Source: Panagrolaimus kolymaensis (taxonomy: Eukaryota > Nematoda > Chromadorea > Rhabditida > Panagrolaimidae). Taken from it: DNA of 64,000 nt. The notes beneath the pieces were generated by a model. It saw only the letters and a list, made by a program, of their open reading frames with translations, did no database searches and was not told the origin of the DNA. The stretch covers positions 1,612,001-1,676,000 of the forward strand of contig JAJQJQ010000047.1 in assembly GCA_028622995.1 (NCBI GenBank), given 5' to 3'. This document shows, piece by piece, positions 33,701-46,782 of the stretch (the first letter of the stretch is position 1; each line of letters starts with the position of its first letter). Position numbers and translations under genes: made by a program.

Positions 33701-35888
33701 GTCGAGTCAAAGAAAGAAAAAGAAAAAAAGAACTGTCAGTCAAATTCACAGTTTTTTTGTTGCCACCTTTTTTCTTTAATTCATTTTTTTATATTTTTTC
33801 CCAGCAAAATTTTTTCTTTCCTTTTTTTTCTGTCAATCTTTATTTTTAATTGATTTTGTGTCAAATTTTTCTTTTATTTAAACACAAAATGACTTTAATT
33901 ATTCAAATTTTTTTTCACCAATTCAAAAAAAAACGGAGATTGCCATATTTTTTTATTTGCGTCGTCACATTTGCCTTTTTGAAAAGAAAGCCATTTTTTT
34001 TATTATTTATTTATTTATTTTTTCTTGAACCTGCACACTTTTTTTTTATTATTTTCTTCGAATCGTCGTTATAAAAATATTTTTATGTCTTCTTCCTATC
34101 CTTTTTTCTTTTCTTTGTTGACCCCTATGTTTAATTACCAAATGTTTCTTTTCTCTTCTTTTTTCATTTTATTTCCATGAATGGATTTTTTACAGATTTA
34201 AGCACCATCTTTTCTTCTTTCTTTTTTTTTGTTGCGGCTTTAAGGGTAATTAATCACGCTGGCTTTTAAAATTGAAACAAAACAAATAATTCTTTTTTCA
34301 TACATTTTTTTTTATGTTTTTACTGTTGCGTTTTTAAATTAAAGCTTGAAACAAAAAAAATGAGAGCAATAAAAATAAATAAATTTGTTGTTGTTCGCAT
34401 TTTTGAGTGGATGAGTAAGTAGCGGTCATTTATCTTTTAAGATTGTTGCTTCCTATTTTTTTCTCTACAAAAAATTAATCTTTGTTTTGATTAGAATGAA
34501 TCAATTTTTTTTGAACTAATCACAAAAATATTTTTTTTTTTGCTATCACACCTGCATTTTTTTACCTGTCCATTTTTTTTACATTCATATAAAATCAATA
34601 ATAAAGACACAACAACAAAAATAGAAAAAAAAATAGCGATTGCGGACGACGATGTACAAAAAAAATTTGGACGCAAAAAAAAAAAAAAAGAAGACAGAAA
34701 ACGGAAAGCTTTACTTTTTTATTTTCTCCTTCCTCTTTTCTCTAATCAATGTTCATCATCTCTCTACTTTATATATATATATTTTTTGAAAGCACTCTTT
34801 AAAACAGTCCCAATCAAACACTGTCTTTTCTCCGCAATAAGAATGTTCATCTTCTCTTTCTTCTTTTTTTGACGACAAAAAAAACCACGAGAGAGATTGA
34901 GATTGAGAGAGAGAGAGGTCAGCATTATACAAATAATACAAATATTAATGAGCTCTCGCTCGCATTCCTTCTTTTTTTTTCTCGTTTACTACAACTTCTA
35001 ACTACTTCAGTTCCAACGTTTATAATATTTTTTTCTTTGTTTTCGTCGATTATAAAAGTTTTATGAATTTTTCACTACAAAAAAGTAAAGTTGGATAAAA
35101 TTGAGTATTCTAAAAGTTTTTTTCAAATGAATTTTTTTTGACCATCAGTTTTTTACGCGACTGTATTATTTTTTACATGGTCATTTATAACTACTAAAGA
35201 CTGACTAATTTAGCGGCAAACTACTGCCAAAAAAATATATTTACTTCTTTCTTACTCATTCAATCGTTCATGACTAATTTTCATTCTTCTTTTCGAGTCA
35301 ATAAAAAATAAATCACTTCTTTTTTACATGCATGCTTCACTATTTTTTCCATTCCATGTTTCGTCTCAAAACTTTTTTGTTTTGTTATTTCTGTTATTAT
35401 TCATTCATTCACTTTTTACAACTTTCTACCGTTTTTTATTTCCTCTCTTTTTTTGGAATATTATTATATTTTATTTTTTACTAAAGAAAATATTCCCACG
35501 ATGTCTTCTCTTTTTTTCATGATATTTATTTTTTTTGGAGAATACATATTTTATTCTTCCCTTTTTTTGAAGATGCATTATAATTTTTTCTTTATTTTAT
35601 TTATTGTCCATCCATTTCCATCCCACTCGATCGATGTTGGTTGGCGTTGTTATCGGTTGTTATTATGATTCATCCAATTTTTTTTTTGGGCGATGACAGG
35701 ACGACGTGAATTTTATTTTTTTGTCTATCTTTCGTTTGCTATTTTAAATTTTATGACAAAATATTATATCTTCTTCTTATTTTTTCAGATGCTCAACGAT
35801 TATTACTGGTCTAATTGATTTTGATCCATTTTTATAAGGCGTTTTAGAAAAATATTAGAAGCCTCCATTATTTTTTCTATTTTAAAAA
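30724..35888. other. 5-kb gene-free, T-rich region upstream of integrin alpha
   Basis: From about 31.1 kb the plus strand is dominated by T and CT runs, with a GA run at 34890-34918, CAACAACTACAACAACAA at 32764 and a TA run at 34771. Open frames on both strands are low complexity (Phe/Ser/Lys) and show no domains. A strong acceptor-like TTTTTTCAG lies at about 35788, just before the integrin ATG. The region may therefore be a long 5' intron or a large regulatory region of that gene. This is inferred, with no direct exon evidence. Confidence 0.45.
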
Positions 35889-38800
35889 ATGATATTTAAT
35901 AAATCAAATTTTATCTTAAAAATGCTAAGGATATTACTAATTTTTTCTTTGATATTTAATTATTCTTATGGATTTAATATTGACACCAGTACAGCCATAA
36001 TTCGTCAAGGTCCAAAAGGTTCTTATTTTGGTTTCGCTGTTTCTCCACATCTTCAATCGGATCAGTCGATGTAAGTTGACACCTTGAAAACAACAACCTG
36101 CTCATTGTGTCCTTAAAATATTTTTTTCGTGCATTAATTATTAGTCTAATTTTTTTCTTTCTTCCCAAAGACTGTCATTTTTGAGAAAATAAAGGCAGAC
36201 TAAATCCTTTTTCTTTATTTTTTTTTTGTTTCTTGATTGAATTAGTTTTTATGTTTTTAGTGTTGTTTGTCTGCGCAAAAACGCAAAAATTGGTCTTTTG
36301 AAATAATTGTAACGTACTTTTTGTTGCATGCTGTTTCAATGGCTTTTTATTTACAATTTTACAAGCAAGCAAGTAAAGTGGCAGACACACACAATTGCGC
36401 ATTAAAAATCTTCAAAAAGTTTTTTATTGAATTAAAGTTGCCAACTAAAAAGTTGCTTGTCATTCATTTTTTTCTACACTCAAAAACTTGGCATTAAAAT
36501 TTTTAAATTTGACAAGTTAGACATAAGTTTTGGAAAAATCTTAAGAAAAATTTTTAAATTAAAATGAGTGACACATTTTGAAAAGAAAAAAAAACAAAAA
36601 TTATGCAAATTATTTATTCATTTTTTTTCTTTAGGATCCTTGTTGGAGCTCCTCATGGTGAATCAGGCCAACCCGGGACCATTCAAGCAGGAAGTGTTTA
36701 TAATTGTTTCCTCTTTGGTCCAAGTGAAACTAAATGTGATCGATTGCAAGTGGAATATCCAACTCAAAATCGTGAAGATGCAAATAAGCCTCCAAATAAA
36801 TTAAGCAATCGAGATTTGCATTATCTTGGAAAAGATTCTCAACTTCTTGGTTTTACTGTTCAATCAACGGGGCTTAAAAATGGTGGAGCCATAGTTTGTG
36901 CCCCATTAATTCGATTTGGAAATACTTCTGCATTTCCTGAAGGTGTATGTTATTGGTTAAATAATAAATTAGAAAATATTGGAATTATTAATACTTGTAA
37001 TGCACTTCCGAAAACTGATCGACAAAATGAATATGCTGTTTGTGAACAAGGCTTTTCAGCTTACATTGATAAAGTAAGAAATTTTTATTTTAAAAAAATA
37101 TAAGAAACTTTAGTTTCAAAAAAAATTAATGCAAATTTGTTAAATTTTAAAGATACATTTGATTAAAATTAATAAAAAAAATTATTTACAAACTATCAAT
37201 TTTTCTAAAACCAAACATATTTTTTCAGAACGTGATTCTCACTGGCGCTCCTGGAGCTCGAAAATGGACGGGTGGCGTATTTGGTCGAAATTATTTAACT
37301 TCCAAAAATGATGGCGACCCTGAATTCCTTCTCGATACTTATGATCGATGGACAATGAGTTTTGAAGCTCGAAAAGATCGAGGCATTCTTCAATCCCTAA
37401 CTTCTCATGATTATCTTGGATATTCCGTGCGACATGGAAATTTTGGATTTCTCAATGAAAGCTCAGAAAACAAAATCTTTACCATTGTTAGCGGAGCTTC
37501 AAGGGCGAATCAAATAGGCGCAGTTGTGTTTCTTCCATTCGAAAGTTCATATGATAATCAAATTTTGGGTTTATATGATGATAAATTTCGAATTGATGGA
37601 AAACAAGTTGGTTCAGCTTTTGGTTTTGCTGTTGAAGTTTTGGATCTCAATGATGATGGGTAAATTTTTAATTTTTGCTTTCTGAATTAGCAAATTTGTC
37701 TATTTTTTAGTTTCGATGATTTGCTCGTTTCCGCTCCCTATGAATTCCACCATGACAAAGATGTCGAACGTGGAGGTGCAGTGTATGTTTATTTCTCAAT
37801 GGGAGAAAAGCAAAAAACATTCGATGATAAAGTTTTTCAAGAACCTTATATTCTTCGAGGTTATGGAATTCATTCACAATTTGGAGTGGCAATCGCAAAA
37901 TTAGGAAGTATCAATTTGGATAAATTTGAAGATTTTGCTGTTGGCTCTCCATATGCCAATGATGGCAAAGGCGCGGTATATATTTTCCATGGATCTCGAT
38001 TTGAAGATTTTAAAAGTGAACCATCCCAAATTATTGAACCCGAAGCTTTGACCACTTACACTGGGCGATTGCCATTGGTGACCTTTGGTGCCGCTCTTGC
38101 ATCCAATGTTGATCTAGATAACAATGGTTATAATGATATTGTTGTGGGAGCATTTGGCTCTGATGCGGCAATAGTTTTGAGAACTCGACCTATCATAGAT
38201 GCAACATTAGATTATGAAATGCAAACAAAGCATATACAAATTAATGGAGTTTGCGATCGTAAAGCGAGAGCTTGCTTTAAATTTACAACCAAAATGAAAT
38301 TGATGGATAAAGATAATGTTGGGTCGGGTGTAAACTATATTTGCGAATTAAAGGTTCGTCATTCTCGATTGTTTGTTTTATCTTTTTTTCTCGCCATTTT
38401 TGATAAACAAAAAAAAATTGTATTTTTGAACAAAGAAAAAAAGTTATTTTTTCATTCTAAAACCTTTTTTTTCTGTTACAGATTGTTCCATCGGGAAAAA
38501 ATGTCAAATCTCGAGGATTATTTAAACAAACAAATAAACATGAAATGCAATGGAATTGTGGACGTAAAAATAATGAAGAAAAAGAATTTGATATTATTGT
38601 TCCAAATACTAATGAAGATTGGATAAATCCTTTGATGTTTAATTTTTCTGTGTCTGTTAAACCTTCAGATAAAACAAATCAATTATTGCCTATTATAAAT
38701 ACAGAAAGATCTAAAAGAAGTTTCGTGGTTGATTTTGATAAAGAATGTGGAGAAGATAATAAATGCACCACGGATTTGGTTTTGGAACCGGTATTGAAAA

Positions 38801-40379
38801 ATATGACGTAAGTAAAATCTAAAAATAATTTCATTGCGAGATTAAAATTTTCTCAATTTTTATTAAATTTATAAAATCTTCAAAAAAATTACATAAAACA
38901 ATAGCTTTTTTTTCAGTCGAAATGAAAATGGCTCTTATGTTAGCAAAGTAACCCAACAAGATTCGATTTCCATTAGTTTTTACGTATATAATCGTGGAGA
39001 AAAAGCTTATGCAAGTACGCTATATATTTATTACAACAACGACGAATTGGATGAACCCGTAATGAAAAGTTCGAAGGATCAACAATTTTTGGATAAAGAA
39101 AAAATTGAAGATGGTTTAATTGCTATTAAACTAGGAAATCCGATAAAAGAAAATGATAAAGTAAGAAATTTTTACCAATAAAAAATTATTCATTAATTAT
39201 TTAAAAAATTTTCAGAGAGTTTTTGATTTAAGCTTTAGTTTGGTTCGAAGTAAATCGGAGCGAGTGAGTGCATCCCTAAATTTCACGGCATTCGTAAATA
39301 GCACGAGCAAAGAAGAAAATTTTGCTAATAATAAATGGGAAGCTGATGTTCGACTTATTAAAGAAGCAGATTTGGAAGTAATCGGAACTTCAAGTCCCGC
39401 AATCATTCATTTTTCTGGTGGAGAATCAAGTCCCACGGATGAAGAAGATATTGGCCATCAAGTCATCCACCAATATACTGTTACAAATCATGGTCCATTT
39501 TATGCTAAAAATGTTTCAGTTTTTGTAAGTTTCAAAAATTTTTAAAGAAAATATTTAAATTTAATTTATTATTTATTTAATTTTTAGATTGATTGGCCAT
39601 TAGAATTAAATTACACTAAAGGCAAATATGTGCTTTATATCCTCGAAGATCCAGTGATAAAACAAAATGGAAAAACGAGTATTTGTAAAATTCCAAAAGA
39701 ATTAAAAATTGTTAATCCCTTGGATATTCATATTGAAGAAATCCAGAGACTTAGTTATGCTGGAGTTGAATATGGCCGGAAAAAGCGAGAAATTGACCAA
39801 AATGAAGACGAAACTACGGCAAATCTAAAAACCACCGATGCCTTAGAAGTTGCTAGATCGTCTTTTATCAATCAAAAAAATCATAATTTAAATCCCAAAC
39901 AAATTAATCTTCTTGGAGAAGATATTGATATTTATGATGTAAATTGCAAGGATACCACAGCCATTTGCCATAGACTCCATTGCACAATTGAAAATCTCGA
40001 CGCCAATGAATCTGTGCTCATTGAAGTTCGAGCAAGGCTATGGAATGATACCTTTTCTGGAACATATACTGGAATTGAATACATCGCAATTACATCTTCG
40101 GTTCAAATAAAAGTCGACCCAAAACAAGGAATAATTGAAACTGAAACAAATAATTATGCCATTGCCACGACTAATGCATATCCAGATCGGCCATCCCAGG
40201 AACAAAAATTAACCCTTCCAATAATATTAATCGCAATTTTAATAGCTTTAATTTTATTGGCAGCGCTTATATATTGCTGTTATAAATGTGGATTCTTTAA
40301 TCGCAAAAGACCCACCGATGCCCTCCTTTATCAAGCTCAACTTAGAAAAGAAAGGGAAGAATATTATTCGGAAGCTTAG
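35889..40379 (+). CDS. ina-1: Integrin alpha chain (ina-1-like)
   Basis: Eight exons (35889-36070, 36635-37073, 37229-37659, 37711-38353, 38482-38807, 38917-39160, 39216-39524, 39588-40379) join in phase to 1121 residues, close to known alpha chains. After a signal peptide comes the seven-bladed FG-GAP propeller ([31 protein letters not shown], and VASAPY-type blades such as [10 protein letters not shown]). Calcium loops include DLNDDGFDDL and [13 protein letters not shown]. Then come thigh/calf domains, a furin-type site GRKKREI, one transmembrane helix, and the cytoplasmic CGFFNRKR (GFFKR motif). It pairs with a beta chain at the cell surface. The laminin-type INA-1 identity is inferred from the processing site and propeller loops. 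PAT-2 type is the alternative. A second possible start is 35922. Confidence 0.93.
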
Positions 40380-41032
40380 AAAAAAAACTTACTTTATTCG
40401 ATTCAAAAAATATTTATATCATTTTCACACACATACATACATATGGATTTTGGCCGGTGCTATAATAATAACTAATTGTTGTTTAATGTTTTTTATTTTT
40501 ATGTTTAAAAAAAGTTCAGAAAAATGGAGATTTTATGGTTCTAGTACTTATTTATTGTTTTCAGTTCACATTTTTTTATTCGTTTTTTCTTTATCCAAAA
40601 AATAATTCGGGTTTGTTCCATTAAAAATATGTACTTTTTTAATTTCAAAACAAATTTTTAATTTATTAATTTTTATTATTTTTATTGTAATTTTGTTTAT
40701 CTGTCTGCCTTTTAATGAAAAGCTTCCATTATCGAAGCGATCTCATTTTTAAAAAATTTCTCTTATCATTTGTTAATTTTTTGCATCCCTTTTTAATGGT
40801 TTTAATAATTTTTGGTAAATTTGGATTAAAGCCAAGTTCTTGATCGTCGAATTGCTACTTCTTTACTTACATACTTTGACACATTTATTTGCTCAATTTT
40901 CCTTTTTTTTAAATACGCATATTTTTATGTTTGTTTTCTTTTAAAAAATAAATAAATTTTATCAAAAAAAACTTTTTCACTAAAGAAGCAAATCAAAAAA
41001 TACTTTAAAACTCATTTTTTCGGAAAATGCGT
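40380..41032. other. Intergenic between convergent genes
   Basis: 3' flanks of integrin alpha and the C-type lectin. AT-rich. A frame continuing after the integrin stop (hydrophobic, about 40440-40600) has no family signal. Confidence 0.45.
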
Positions 41033-42705
41033 TTAAAGTTGTATTTTGCAAAGTACAAAATATTTATCATCACATACGCCATATTGATATGTGTATGGTT
41101 TAACCGCTAAACAACCATCGGTTTTTGATAACCCAGTAGAATTATAATTACCATAATCACTTGGTGTCCCATCCATCCAATACCAAGTTGCCCCGTAATT
41201 TGTAGAGTGACGCCCAACCCTAACGTATTGGCCGTTAGCTACCCATGCATAGCCTAAATAAACGAGTTTTTATGAGATTTTTAATTAAAAAAAGAAAATA
41301 TATGATAGATATAAAAACGCAACTTTTGTAAAAATAATTAATGTGACTTAAATATTATAGCATCTCATAATTTGTAAATGCTTTTAAATCTCATTCCACT
41401 AAATATTCATACCTTGAGAAAAGCTATTAAAAAAATTAATATATTGAAAATGTTTTAAAGGTGCAATGTGAATTTTTTCAAAAAAAGTTATAACATTTTT
41501 TTATGTTAGCGAAAAATTCTTTTTCCAGCTATTATGAAAGTTTTCTAATTAATTTGACAAAGAACCTATGACATAATCTTAATGCATGTGTCTCTTCCCC
41601 TTTAATAAATAAGTTTTGACCTAATATGGTAATTGGCTGCAGTCATCGAGATTGCTCAACTTTTTTTTATAAAAGATTAAATAGAGAGCAATTTTCGAAA
41701 TTTTATTTTTTGCAAATTTGTTAAGAAATTTCCTTAAAAGGTTTATTTTTCCTTTCCAGAAATAAAAGTTTATATCAAAACATTTTAATTTAAAATAATT
41801 TGCTTACTTTCAGCATCTTCTAAATCACTATGAATTGATGGAAGATTTCCGCCCAACGATTGGCAACAGTGTGACACGCCTCCGCCTCCGGAGGCGCCTC
41901 CATCGCCTCCGGAGGCGCCTCCACCTCCGGAGGCGGAGGCGGAGGCGGAGGCGACGTTTCAAAAAACTAACGTATTTTTATCGCCTCCGCGCCTCCGCCT
42001 CCGGAGGTGGAGGCGGAGGCGGAGGCGAAAAAAATAAAAAGCGTCACACTGATTGGCAATATTTTTGTGCATCCATGAAGTTTCTTGATTCTGCATTTTG
42101 GCCTGATCCATAACAGGCGTTCGCGGGAGAAAAGTAAAAAAATCCCTGTATGCATTTTCGAACGTATGGTGTTGGTGTTTCCGGTGGACTTGTAATTTCC
42201 ATGTTTACAGTTTGACAAATATATGGTTTTTTGTTAAAACATTCTTCAGCTTTCCATAAACCATTTACTATCGACAAAGAGGTGCAGTTTGATACAATCG
42301 AATTCTGAGGTTCGCTGGATGCCCCTTCTTTAAAATCAAACACCGTTTGATCCATCCATGTCCAGTTGCCTGGTGTTATTAAGGCTGTTAAACCAATCCA
42401 AATGTCAGTAACATTTGAATTTTTTCCATTAAATTTTTCTAAAAAAGTATTGATCATTTAGATTCCAAGCAACAAAAAAACGAATAATAATAAACCCTTC
42501 ACTTACGAGCAAGCAAACCATTTGTAAATCCATCATGTATTGATGCTAAATGTCCTCCTAATGACATACAATTTAATTCAGCATTTTCAAATTCAGTAGA
42601 ATTTTGTTCAAAGAAAAAACAATTATTCTGCCATTCAAAGCTGTTTTCAGAGCATGAAGCAAAAGCATACGCAGCAAGAAGAGCGAATAAATAAAAACTG
42701 AGCAT
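41033..42705 (-). pseudogene. Two-domain C-type lectin disrupted by an inserted element
   Basis: Exons are 42705-42507, 42438-41808 (holding a 185-bp insertion) and 41253-41033. A signal peptide (MLSFYLFALLAAYAFA) leads to a first C-type lectin domain: FEWQNNCFFF, DIWIGLTA, NWTWMD and GLWKAEECFNKKPYICQ. The second domain begins CIQGFFYF, then DAQKYCQS, where the element interrupts it and adds a TGA stop. Ignoring the element and one 8-bp duplication, the exon continues LGGNLPSIHSDLEDAE in perfect phase. The last exon ends WYWMDGTPSDY and CDDKYFVLCK. The undisrupted gene would give about 285 residues. As sequenced, only the first domain plus a stub is made. Confidence 0.85.
41867..42051. mobile_element. 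185-bp GC-rich foldback element with GGAGGC hexamers inside the lectin exon
   Basis: The termini CAGTGTGAC-CGC and GCGTCACACTG are inverted and flanked by exact ATTGGCAA copies (41859-41866 and 42052-42059). The interior is almost wholly GGAGGC or its complement in alternating palindromic blocks, starkly GC-rich in an AT-rich genome. The 8-bp duplication and CAGTG start fit hAT-type MITEs. It breaks an exon of the C-type lectin gene. Confidence 0.9.
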
Positions 42706-45700
42706 TTTTCAACCCAACTCAATATGTTGGCAATCCTTTAAAAGGAAAAAAATATTTAGGCATGAAAACGTTTTTAGGGTTAACCCGACGACAAACATTC
42801 TTTAAAAAAATAAGCTTTTTCTCATCGGTGACAAGATTACAAGCTTTTAAAAAAAATCTCGTTACTCCTTTAAGGTGCGCCGTTGTCATCGTTTAACCTA
42901 GATCTTTGTTGTTGTTATTATTTTCTCTTTTTTTTCAACAACATAAAAAACGTTATTTTTTTTTTGCTATTAATGGGGAACTAATAACGCAATATAAATT
43001 TATGTGATTTTATTGAGAAAAAAAAAATGGATAATTCACATTGGAAGGAACAACATAAATTTATTCGAAAAAGACTATTAAAGTTAAAACAATAAATTGA
43101 AAATTAGCGTTGTATTTTCCACTTATTATTCATTTCTTTGGTATATAATATTTTAATTTTAACAGCTTCAAATGTAGCACACCTATGTATAAATGATGAT
43201 AAGAATTTAAGCTTTCGTTTGAAACAAACATTTTCCCTAGTTGCTCAACAGGATATCATTTTATACACTAATAAATGGGAGCAGCATTTCTGCACTATCT
43301 TTAATCCAATGTGTTTTATAATATTACATAACTTTCAACATTCTTTTGTAAAAGCAAAAGCCAATTTTTTTTTATTATTTTTACCTATGTTTCACAAGTT
43401 AAAAAGCTAAATACATATTTATTTTAATTTTGTGTGACCGACTTCGTCGCACTTGCATTTGTAGAATGATATTTTTTTTGAAAATTTGATAAATATTAAA
43501 GTTCAACGTTAGAATTTCGTAAAAAAATAAATATTATGTTTTTTTTATTAAAACTGAAAGTTTTGGTAATAAATTTCCGATATATTAATTAAAAACAAAA
43601 AACACATTCAAAATATTCAAAAAAAAATTATTAAAAAATATAAAATCCCTGGAAAGTAGTGACAGAATTAAAATGGAAAAAAATTTAGAAGAAAAAAAAC
43701 ACTAGCTTAAACTACAAATTTTGACGTTTAGTTTGCCACATTTTTTTCATGAAATAAAAATTTTTTAAAAAGAAATTTTATTAAAACTTTTCGATTGGAG
43801 CTTTTTTTGATTATTTAAATTTAATTTTTTTTTGTTTATTTTATTTACCTGGTTTTTATTTTAAACAAAGCTGTTTTTAAACTGAAAATAAATTAGCCTA
43901 CCTTAAGCTAAAATGGACTCGACAAAAGAAAATAAAAAATTTGAAATTATTGCAAATTTTCAAAAAAAAATGTATTTCACAAGGAAAAGTTGGCACTTAT
44001 TATGCATAAAAAATTCTAGAATGAATCATTATACAAATTTATACTATTGCCATTAAAGAAAGTCAAAATTTGCATATATTTTTTTAAATTATAAGTTTTA
44101 TAAGCAATGACACTATTTTTTTTTTGATATCTGTTCGCCTTCTTTATTGCCGTCGTAGAAGTTTATAAAGTGCTATTCTTTACGATTATCCAAATAAGGG
44201 GCAAAAATAAATTTAAATTAAAATCTTTTGAGTTTATGTCATTCATTAAAAGAAAACTTTCTTTATTTGTTTTCATTTAATTATTTCTAATAAATATGAT
44301 TATTAATTCATACATGATTTTAACGATGTCATCAACTATATCATAGAAATTTTTTATTTACGGTAATCTCAAAAAAAAACTATTCTGTAATTTTCTAATT
44401 TTTTTGTTAAATTCAAATGTATTCAAAAGAATGTAATACAGTTTTAGGCAACTAAAGTTATGGCATGTCTATTGAAGAAAGCACAAAAGTGCAAAAATAT
44501 TAAAGAAAAATATTAATAAAATATTCAAAACATTTTAAAACGCTAAAATAAATATTTAGTTGAAAATAAGGCCATATAAGTTTTCTACAAAACTTTATTT
44601 TGCAATGAAGCAGCAGCCGCAGTTTAAACTATAAATATTAGAGTTTGATTTTTACTCTGTTTATTTGAAATAATTTTGCAGCAAAGACATTCTTGAAATT
44701 TTTAGCAGATTATTTTAATCATTTTTTTGTTTTTTGAATATTTAAGTTAAATTTATTTTCTATGTTTTGTTTTTGTAATGGATGAGCGGCAGCCAAGGTC
44801 TGCAATAAGATCGCTGGAAGCGACGAGGTTGATTTGGTCAATGGCTGGAGTAATTGAGTTAGCCATTACATTCTTTAACGTTAATCTCCTCAAAATGTAT
44901 GTACGAAATCAAGATTCCATCGGAAAAAATATATTATTTGGTTGCTTCAAAAATGAAAAGCGATTTAGCGTCATCAGTTGCTAACTAATTATATTTACTT
45001 TAAAATATATTTAAAAATTTTATAAGTATTTTTATATTTCAGAAATAGTTTATATTTTTACTCTTACTTATTATATTTTAATAAATAAAACAACAGCATT
45101 TAATTAAAAATCTAAAATAAACAAATTTTCTCATGCAAAAACACTTTTTTCCTTCTCTTTTTTTTTTGCCACCCTTCAAAAAGCACGAACCTAGACTTTT
45201 TGAAGCACGAACAGTCGAACCTTCGGAAGCTACGCGCCCAAAAGCGCCCGACTTGTCCCAGTGTAAATCTACCAAAATAATAATCGTTGACCTTTTTTAT
45301 GATATTTTAAAAAAACATGTTTTTCTTTTCTCCTTTTTCTTTATTTTTTATGGTGTAATTATCAATTGGTAATTCCGGATTTTTATTTTATCTTTCAGTG
45401 TTCGAATATGTGCGAAAAATTTGAATAGCTCTCCTAAGAAATGTTAAAGAAAAAATAATAAGCCCGTAAAAATTTTTATGTTTTTACATGAAAATCTACA
45501 ATTTTTTAATATAAAAGTTTCCGAAAAAATGCGTTGAATTAATCAATAAAAAAAAGATAAACGAAATATTCAAAAAAAAAAAGAAAAGAAATATTTTTGG
45601 AAATAAACTTGAGCTTCATGTGCAACATGATGAGAATTATTTTTTTCATTTTCACCATAAGTTTAAACTACAAATTTTGGTGTTTGGTTTTACTCATTTT

Positions 45701-46277
45701 TCATTTGAAAAAATTCACACTTTGCAATTTTAAAATAATTTTTTTTACATTTTTTAATTTTTTGAATATTAGAATAAAACACTTTTTTTATATTCTTAAA
45801 TCTCAATTTATTGACACTAGCGTTCGCAAAAGCATAAGTAAATCCATTTCGTTCGTTAAAAGCGTCTTACATATGTATATTGTTAAAAAGCAACACTATT
45901 GATTAATAAAAATAATATTATCCTGCTGTCCAAAAGTTCTTTAAAACAAAAAAAAGTTAGAAATATGTTGAGATGTGCGATCCACCATTTCAGCAAAGGT
46001 TTTTTTTGTATTTTTTTAGTTAGTTGTTTCAAAGAAGATGATGAAAAAAAATGATTGAACTATTTATGTACAAAGCTTTCGATATTTGATGTTTTAAATT
46101 ATATTAAATTGGAAGAGAATCAAATTGCATAAGAAAATAATGGAGATAAAACAAAGGTCAAACTATTTCTTTCTTTTTTATTTATATTTTTTGATTAGTT
46201 TTTATTTTCTTTCGAAGAGTAAATGAAATTATATCAATAAAAAAACAAATCAAATAAATTTTAAGCTTCACAATATT
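42706..46277. other. 3.5-kb intergenic region
   Basis: AT-rich with scattered short frames. Two small less AT-rich islands stand out. One at 44778-44890 reads as a 67-codon frame beginning MDERQPRSAIRSLEATRL. The other, at 45178-45270, has repeated AGCACGAAC and CCTTCGGAAG and could be a decayed palindromic element. Neither can be assigned. Confidence 0.45.
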
Positions 46278-46679
46278 TTATTCGCCATAATCCTGTATTT
46301 TTGTTTTAACGAGCTCAAGAATTGGGGATGTTCCTAAGCCACAATCTCCCTTCCAATCATCATTCATTGGATACAAAGCAATCCCGCCATAATTATTTTT
46401 TAAATATTTAACCATCAAAAAATTAATAATTTCTTCATCATCGAATTCAATTCTTGAATTATTATTTGTCATTTTATATATTAAAATTCCAAAATTGTAT
46501 TCGGATTTTGTGCTATTATCGGCCAGCATTTCTTTTTGATATGAACAAATTTGATTTCTTGTTAGAAAACGATTAAATTTAATTTCTTCCACTGTCATAT
46601 TTAGAAAACTAATATTTTTTTCGTACTTTATATTTGAATCGATTACAAAAAGTATTGCAACATCCATCAGAGTTTTCAT
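46278..46679 (-). pseudogene. GH18 chitinase-like C-terminal fragment (copy 1)
   Basis: The frame ends FDDEEIINFLMVKYLKNNYG, then GIALYPMNDDWKGDCG and SPILELVK. This is the typical end of a GH18 barrel (D-D-E-x-I, Y-x-K, GG-x-A-x-x-x-x-x-DD, C-G, P-L). No catalytic DxxDxDxE part lies upstream, so only the last quarter remains. The paralogue at 53710-53994 shares the same segment. It may be a fragment or a reduced chitinase-like gene with unseen 5' exons. A 30-codon coding-like frame (46782-46690, MASSIVTPVIVDQERPRSLN) lies just upstream on the same strand. Confidence 0.6.
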
Positions 46680-46782
46680 CGTTTCTTAGTCATTGTCGGT
46701 TTGAAGGATGATGATTTGTTGGATTTAATGATCTTGGTCGTTCTTGATCAACGATAACAGGTGTAACGATTGATGAGGCCAT

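Noticed and set aside
31137..35668. Many 60-127-codon frames on both strands
   Set aside because: They are Phe/Ser/Lys low-complexity translations of T/CT tracts, with no domain, no splice-linked partners and overlapping frames on both strands.
41400..41430. A possible 11-nt micro-exon in the lectin intron
   Set aside because: Including it breaks the frame at the last exon. Direct joining A|GC keeps all 74 codons open, so it was left out.
45178..45270. Another inserted palindromic element
   Set aside because: AGCACGAAC and TTCGGAAG repeats are present, but no inverted ends or target duplication could be matched.
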